Of a DNA stretch of 64,000 bases, positions 63,938 to 64,000 are shown one piece after another. Positions within the stretch are counted from its first letter, which is position 1. Every line of letters begins with the position of its first letter. Below the pieces are notes generated by a model. The model was not told where the DNA came from. It saw only the letters and a list, made by a program, of their open reading frames with translations, and searched no databases. Source of the stretch: Cytophagales bacterium (GTDB taxonomy: Bacteria; Bacteroidota; Bacteroidia; Cytophagales; Cyclobacteriaceae); contig JAWPMT010000005.1 of the NCBI GenBank assembly GCA_033344775.1, positions 1,223,501-1,287,500 on the forward strand, read 5' to 3'. Position numbers and translations under genes: made by a program.

Positions 63938-64000
63938 TTCAATTGTCCACAACGCCAAGCTAAACGCCGTAAGCTGAGCGGTTAAAATTTATTCTAATCT
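63938..64000 (-). other. Partial attC-like element at right edge
   Basis: On the coding strand the last bases before the P-loop gene contain ACGGCGTTTAGCTTGGCGTTGTGG; CGTTGTG (63948-63954) is the same word that closes the spacer at 59701. The element continues past the right edge. Confidence 0.45.

Larger units (their letters stand above)
53911..64000 (-). mobile_element. Integron-like gene-cassette array without visible integrase (CALIN-like)
   Basis: Eight successive spacers (53911-54001, 55107-55396, 55976-56130, 58360-58494, 59701-59994, 60540-60815, 61381-61500, 63241-63290) and a ninth entering at the right edge separate unrelated minus-strand genes. On the coding strand most start at or just after the preceding stop codon with a box related to TAACAAnnGC, and most end with a GTT box soon before the next start codon (CGTT in five of them). 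Arms are imperfect inverted repeats. No integrase or attI is in the window. Boundaries are inferred: the left limit is between 53.3 and 54.0 kb, the right is outside the window. Confidence 0.7.

Noticed and set aside
53911-64000. Toxin-antitoxin or phage island as the explanation of the region
   Set aside because: No phage, conjugation or toxin motif is visible, whereas the spacer pattern is repeated and tied to stop and start codons.
1-64000. tRNA, rRNA and CRISPR arrays
   Set aside because: No cloverleaf-like segment, rRNA core sequence or regularly spaced direct repeats were seen on either strand.

Overview
The window looks like a chromosomal stretch from a marine-type Bacteroidota, most likely order Cytophagales. 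The signs are several LytS/LytTR-type two-component pairs, a GG-leader peptide next to an ATP-grasp/SPASM maturase pair, FISUMP-, YHYH- and DUF1343-type proteins, PD40 propeller lipoproteins, many TTG/GTG starts and no strong Shine-Dalgarno signals. No rRNA, tRNA or CRISPR array was seen. Base composition is mid-40s percent G+C by eye, apart from one clearly richer gene (56190-58349).

Layout. 1-8.9 kb is housekeeping-like: a secreted subtilase (cut by the left edge), a short-chain dehydrogenase, folA, fmt, a DUF1343/NamZ-like lipoprotein, a LolC/E-type permease, a dolichol-phosphate-mannose-synthase-like glycosyltransferase and a HAD phosphatase. 9.0-17.3 kb is signalling: a 1275-residue fusion of a periplasmic two-component-type propeller with a methyl-accepting signalling domain, then a sensor kinase, LytTR regulator and MacB-like permease on the minus strand. 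17.6-25.4 kb is a complete ribosomal peptide (RiPP) locus of the grasp-with-spasm type: a 72-residue double-glycine precursor, a VKOR-thioredoxin oxidase, a C39-peptidase ABC exporter, a strikingly short HlyD-like protein, an ATP-grasp ligase, an 82-residue protein, a SPASM protein with no radical-SAM cysteine motif, and a TetR-like regulator. 25.7-33.0 kb holds mixed accessory genes (VOC, GNAT, AraC/MFS pair, FISUMP lipoprotein, an uncharacterised small-gene operon, nucleoside hydrolase, endonuclease V).

33.0-41.3 kb is a minus-strand cluster of four secreted proteins that all carry the same PD40-type module, fused in turn to an esterase, a TolB propeller, nothing, and a serine hydrolase. 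A fifth member is a beta-lactamase-fold protein that has lost its SxxK motif. A divergent LytS/LytTR pair (41.5-43.9 kb) lies beside the cluster. 44-53 kb continues with a MORN lipoprotein, a YHYH lipoprotein, a third kinase/LytTR pair, an FAD-linked oxidase, an ECF sigma factor with a small partner, DUF1428 and a serine hydrolase.

The most unusual region is 53.3-64.0 kb. Unrelated single genes or gene pairs all lie on the minus strand, separated by structured spacers. Most spacers begin at or soon after the stop codon with a TAACAA-like box and end with a GTT-containing box 10-50 bases before the next start codon. This is the organisation of an integron cassette array without a visible integrase (CALIN-like). 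Its genes include a P-loop kinase, a Crp-like regulator, serine hydrolases, a Gfo/Idh oxidoreductase, an S9 peptidase of foreign composition, several unknowns and one frameshifted gene ending at a terminator.
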